A DNA stretch of 64,000 nucleotides, from assembly GCA_963920635.1 (NCBI GenBank), contig OY987303.1:18516175-18580174 (forward strand). The letters run 5' to 3'. Position numbers and translations under genes: made by a program. Positions 63,746 through 64,000 of this stretch are shown piece after piece. Source of the stretch: Pseudeuparius sepicola (Eukaryota > Arthropoda > Insecta > Coleoptera > Anthribidae). Under the pieces are notes generated by a model, which did no database searches, had not been told where the DNA came from, and was given only the letters and a program-made list of their open reading frames with translations. The first letter of the stretch is position 1. Each line of letters starts with the position of its first letter.

Positions 63746-64000
63746 AACGGTTATACCGTTGAAGTCTCAGAAAAATAAAAAACGTAGAACTGGCTTTGTA
63801 TTGGCAAGTTTGTTCCCATAATAAAAAAAATTATGTTTACAGTTCGGGTGACAGATCTAGTGCTAACGATTACAAGGCAGTGGCGTACCTCTTATTTCTT
63901 AAAATAGTTAAAAAAATAGGAAAAAATATATATGCCTTTATATCTCAATTTTTTTATAAAAATTGAAGTGTAACCCCAGGTACAACTAGTACGCGTCAAT

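Overview
This window looks like insect nuclear DNA: AT-rich, split into small exons with GT/AG borders, and full of palindromic transposon relics. The three coding genes are orthologues of Drosophila pod1 (coronin-7 type), arrow (LRP5/6) and vertebrate DHRSX. The order of insect cannot be fixed from the sequence. A beetle or another TE-rich holometabolan would fit, but that is a guess.

Layout. (1) 969-18645, minus strand: pod1, a two-propeller coronin that links actin and microtubules. Six exons are resolved with consistent phases (about 921 codons) and the gene runs off the left edge inside the second propeller. (2) 18646-21034: the space between two divergently transcribed genes, which should hold pod1's 5' UTR and the signal-peptide exon of arrow. 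I could not place either one. (3) 21035-52610, plus strand: arrow, the Wnt co-receptor. Twelve exons were rebuilt, giving 1,590 codons including the stop but lacking the signal peptide. They encode four YWTD propeller-EGF units, three LDLR class A repeats, one membrane helix and a tail with all five PPPSP-type motifs. (4) 53511-57689, minus strand: DHRSX, a membrane-anchored short-chain dehydrogenase of 353 residues in five exons, tail to tail with arrow. (5) 57690-64000: no intact gene was found, only a broken THAP domain and several repeats.

Most of the remaining sequence is mobile DNA. Long foldback elements, many starting TACAGGGTG, lie in the introns at 6.6-7.3, 9.8-10.6, 21.8-22.5, 23.1-24.3, 31.0-33.6, 39.2-41.8, 49.4-50.6 and 50.9-51.6 kb. 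Other elements are a hAT MITE with a perfect 8-bp target duplication nested in an older TIR element (54.4-56.6 kb), a decayed Penelope-like retroelement with its GIY-YIG endonuclease (27.45-28.23 kb), an inverted pair of elements carrying a 5S-rRNA-like segment (4.4-5.0 and 34.8-35.4 kb), MITE pairs and a 165-bp tandem array.

The most interesting point is in arrow. The exon encoding the membrane helix ends at a weak splice donor (either GC or a poor GT). An in-frame TAG follows at once, and an AATAAA lies about 40 bp further on, contributed by a MITE. Retention or intronic polyadenylation there would give a membrane-bound Wnt co-receptor with no signalling tail. This is inferred from sequence and needs transcript data.
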